Positions 62,016-64,000 of a stretch of 64,000 nt of DNA are shown here, piece by piece. The position numbers and the translations under genes were made by a program. Position 1 is the first letter of the stretch. Each line of letters opens with the position of its first letter. The stretch is taken from assembly GCF_034479375.1 (NCBI RefSeq), contig NZ_CP140155.1:1302001-1366000 (forward strand). The letters run 5' to 3'. A model generated the notes under the pieces. It had not been told where the DNA came from and ran no database searches. It worked only from the letters and a program-made list of their open reading frames with translations. This DNA comes from Rhodopseudomonas palustris (lineage in GTDB: Bacteria; Pseudomonadota; Alphaproteobacteria; Rhizobiales; Xanthobacteraceae).

Positions 62016-63431
62016 ATGTCCCGCGTAGTCGAGTTGCTTTACTCGCGCCGGGCCCCGCAAATGGCGGTGCTGGCGTTCGTTTCGGTCGGATTCAGCGCGT
62101 GTAGCGCGGACATGCAGACCCGTTTTCAGCAGGCTCCGTTCGGGCCCGTCGAAACCACCGGGTCGGTGCAGCGGCCGCAGCAACAGCAACAGCGCTATTC
62201 CGAGCAGCGCGAGCTGCCGCAATATGCGCGGCCACAATATCAGGCAGCCCAGCCGCATTATCAGTCGCAGGCCTTGCCGCCGATCTCCACGCCGTCGTCC
62301 TATCCGGTCGCGGGCGGGGGCAGCGGCATGTCCGGCGGCGGACGCGGCGTCGGGTCGTACGAGCCGCCCGCGCGCGCGCCGATTGAGGCGACCGGCACCG
62401 TGCCGGTGCGTTCGGTCGCCGCGGCACGGCCGGCTCCCGCTCCCGCGCCGGCACCAGTTCCGGCCAGCGGCACCACCATCATCGTCGGAACCAGCGATAC
62501 GCTGGAAGGCCTGTCGCGCCGCTATAACGTCTCGACCGCCGATATTCTGCACGCCAACGGCTACAAGGGGCCGCGCCGTCTGCAGCCCGGCCAGTCGCTG
62601 GTGATCCCGAGCCGCACCGCCACCCTGCAGGCGCCGGCCGCTGCGCCGCCGGTCGCCCGTCCGGTCGCTTCGGCCCCCGCGCCGGTCGCCGCCGCGACGC
62701 CGCCGCGGGTGCACTACGTCAACAGCGGCGATACGCTGATGAACATCGCCCGCCGCAACAACATCTCGCTGAGCGAGCTGGCCCGCGCCAATCGTCTCGA
62801 CACCAACACGCGGCTCAAACCCGGCATGAAGATCAACGTGCCGGGCAGCCGCGCGACCGCAGCGGCGCCTCCCGCCGCCGCTCCGGCCCCGGTCGCTGCC
62901 GCGCCCGTCGCCGCACCGCCGGTGCGGATGGCCGCCGCGGCGCCGGCCGATCCTGTGCAGAAGGCGCGCCTGGTCTCGCCGACCGAAACGCCTGCGGCGG
63001 CCGAGCCTGCCGAAGCCTCGCCGGTCAAGGCGGCGGAGGCGACCGGCGCGCTGCCGAGCTTCCGCTGGCCGGTGCGCGGCCGCGTCATCACCGCCTACGG
63101 TGCCAAGACCAACGGCAAGTCGAACGACGGCATCAACCTCGCGGTGCCGGAAGGCACCCCGATCAAGGCGGCCGAGGACGGCGTCGTGGCCTATTCGGGC
63201 AACGAGCTGAAAGGCTACGGCAATCTGGTGCTGGTGCGGCATTCCAACGGCTACGTCACCGCCTACGCCCATGCCAGCGAACTGATGGTCAAGCGCGGCG
63301 AGACCATCAAGCGCGGCCAGACCATCGCGAAATCCGGACAGACCGGCGAAGTCGGCTCACCGCAGCTTCACTTCGAGATCCGCAAGGGATCGTCCCCGGT
63401 CGATCCGCTCAAGTTCCTCAACGGCGCCTGA
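62016..63431 (+). CDS. NlpD-like LysM/M23 peptidase lipoprotein
   Basis: The 471-residue protein has a lipoprotein-type signal (VSVGFSACSAD, lipidated Cys near residue 29), a Pro/Gln/Ala-rich region, two LysM motifs (about 153-198, SDTLEGLSRRYNVSTADIL; about 233-278, GDTLMNIARRNNISLSELA) and a C-terminal M23 domain (about 350-471: FRWPVRGRVITAYG, NDGINLAVPEGTPI, GNLVLVRHSNGYVTAYAHAS, VGSPQLHFEIRKG). NlpD-type proteins in E. coli lack some catalytic residues and activate amidases; here HxH and the first His/Asp pair positions are partly altered (NDGINLAV instead of HxGIDIA), so it may be non-catalytic. It ends at a terminator. Confidence 0.92.
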   Translation: MSRVVELLYSRRAPQMAVLAFVSVGFSACSADMQTRFQQAPFGPVETTGSVQRPQQQQQRYSEQRELPQYARPQYQAAQPHYQSQALPPISTPSSYPVAGGGSGMSGGGRGVGSYEPPARAPIEATGTVPVRSVAAARPAPAPAPAPVPASGTTIIVGTSDTLEGLSRRYNVSTADILHANGYKGPRRLQPGQSLVIPSRTATLQAPAAAPPVARPVASAPAPVAAATPPRVHYVNSGDTLMNIARRNNISLSELARANRLDTNTRLKPGMKINVPGSRATAAAPPAAAPAPVAAAPVAAPPVRMAAAAPADPVQKARLVSPTETPAAAEPAEASPVKAAEATGALPSFRWPVRGRVITAYGAKTNGKSNDGINLAVPEGTPIKAAEDGVVAYSGNELKGYGNLVLVRHSNGYVTAYAHASELMVKRGETIKRGQTIAKSGQTGEVGSPQLHFEIRKGSSPVDPLKFLNGA

Positions 63432-63463
63432 GCAACGCCGTCGAGGGAAGTGCCTGACAAGCG

Positions 63464-63495
63464 AAATGCCCGGCCGCAAGGTCGGGCATTTTTCT
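63464..63495 (+). terminator. Rho-independent terminator after the nlpD-like gene
   Basis: Stem AAATGCCCG / CGGGCATTT around a 10-base loop, followed by TTTCTT. It lies about 30 bp after the stop codon and could also act for the convergent gene. Confidence 0.8.
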
Positions 63496-63538
63496 TGGTC
63501 TTGTGAGCGTTCGCTTTCGGATGAAAAACTCTCCGCGC

Positions 63539-63618
63539 CGTCATTGCGAGCGCAGCGAAGCAATCCAGTCCTTCGCCCAGAGCTGGATTGCTTCGTCGCT
63601 GCGCTCCTCGCAATGACG
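63539..63618. repeat. Inverted repeat of the CGTCATTGCGAG family
   Basis: Begins CGTCATTGCGAGCGCAGCGA and ends with CTCCTCGCAATGACG; inner arms GAAGCAATCCAG and CTGGATTGCTTC as in 1838-1919. It lies between the terminator and the DUF815 gene. Confidence 0.9.
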
Positions 63619-63639
63619 CAAAGAGTTCATGAGATCCGA

Positions 63640-64000
63640 TTACTTGCCGCCGAGCCGCACCTTCAGCCGGCCGGCGAGGTCCTGCACGAACTGCCAGGCG
63701 ACGCGGCCGGAGCGCGAGCCGCGCGTGGTCGACCATTCCAGCGCCTCGCGCTGCAGCGTGTCGTCGTCGACGCTGATCCCGTAATGGGCGCAATAGCCGC
63801 GCACCATCGTCAGGAATTCGTCCTGGCTGCATTTGTGGAAGCCGAGCCACAGCCCGAAGCGGTCGGACAGTGACACCTTCTCCTCGACCGCCTCGCCGGG
63901 ATTGATCGCGGTCGAGCGCTCGTTCTCGACCATCTCGCGCGCCAGCAGATGCCGGCGGTTGGAGGTCGCGTACAGAATCACATTGTCGGGCCGGCCCTCG
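63640..64000 (-). CDS. DUF815 family ATP-binding protein, C-terminal part
   Basis: This is the 3' portion of a gene that continues past the right edge. The visible ~120 residues read EGRPDNVILYATSNRRHLL, EMVENERSTAINPGEAVEEK, VSLSDRFGLWLGFHKCSQDEFL, RSGRVAWQFVQDLAGRL, as short motifs matching DUF815 (an AAA-type ATPase family of unknown role, PF05673). YATSNRRHL and LSDRFGLWLGF are the family's sensor-like and C-terminal signatures. The Walker A part lies outside the window. Confidence 0.88.
   Translation of the reverse strand, partial: EGRPDNVILYATSNRRHLLAREMVENERSTAINPGEAVEEKVSLSDRFGLWLGFHKCSQDEFLTMVRGYCAHYGISVDDDTLQREALEWSTTRGSRSGRVAWQFVQDLAGRLKVRLGGK

Overview
This is a GC-rich, gene-dense chromosomal stretch from an alphaproteobacterium of the Bradyrhizobium/Rhodopseudomonas group (Nitrobacteraceae). 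Rhodopseudomonas is the likeliest genus. This rests on protein similarity recognised by eye (TrpD, KdsA, SerS, the split pdhA-pdhB-DUF5076-pdhC operon, OpgG/H) and on several families of palindromic intergenic repeats typical of the group; no search was run. Almost everything is core housekeeping.

Layout. 1-5.0 kb (minus strand): the start of a P-type cation ATPase, moaC, trpC, trpD and the periplasmic foldase ppiD. 5.1-8.3 kb: tpiA, secG, pyrG. 8.2-9.7 kb: a small accessory islet in the 3' end of pyrG, bounded by 68-bp direct repeats of that gene end. It carries a Panacea-domain (DUF4065) antitoxin-like gene and an unrecognised 246-residue partner. 9.7-20.2 kb: a secreted PAAR-like protein, NIPSNAP and glyoxalase-like proteins, kdsA, a large L,D-transpeptidase, osmoregulated periplasmic glucan genes (mdoG/mdoH), queF and eno. 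20.3-25.3 kb: a quinone-reductase-like MDR, a 2OG-Fe(II) oxygenase-like protein, a LysE exporter, a CaiB-type CoA transferase, an FMN reductase and an FtsB-like protein. 25.4-31.6 kb: the pyruvate dehydrogenase operon, split before lpdA by a DUF559 endonuclease gene lying between two inverted copies of a palindromic repeat. 32-34.3 kb: ExoR-like Sel1-repeat protein, Nudix hydrolase, small membrane protein. 34.4-39.7 kb (minus): a complete branched-chain amino-acid type ABC transporter. 40.3-46.7 kb: xthA, an RND efflux adaptor and pump, an amidohydrolase, erpA. 46.8-56.4 kb: dgt, argS, SPOR protein, nagZ, scpA, scpB, tatA, tatB, tatC, all on the plus strand. 56.7-64 kb: an unusually long serS, a CAP-domain protein, surE, a single-domain response regulator, pcm, an NlpD-like LysM/M23 lipoprotein and the end of a DUF815 ATPase.

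Functional links: dgt to tatC is a run of cell-envelope and chromosome genes (NagZ recycling, condensin ScpAB, Tat export). surE-pcm-nlpD is a conserved stationary-phase/envelope cluster. The DUF559 insertion has not changed the order of the pdh genes.

The best candidates for undescribed biology are the pyrG-end toxin-antitoxin-like islet with its unidentified partner protein, the DUF559 gene packaged between inverted palindromes (with an apparently gene-less inverted pair of related repeats near trpC), and the roughly 65-residue lower-GC insertion inside the catalytic domain of SerS. No tRNA, rRNA, CRISPR array, integrase or transposase gene was seen.
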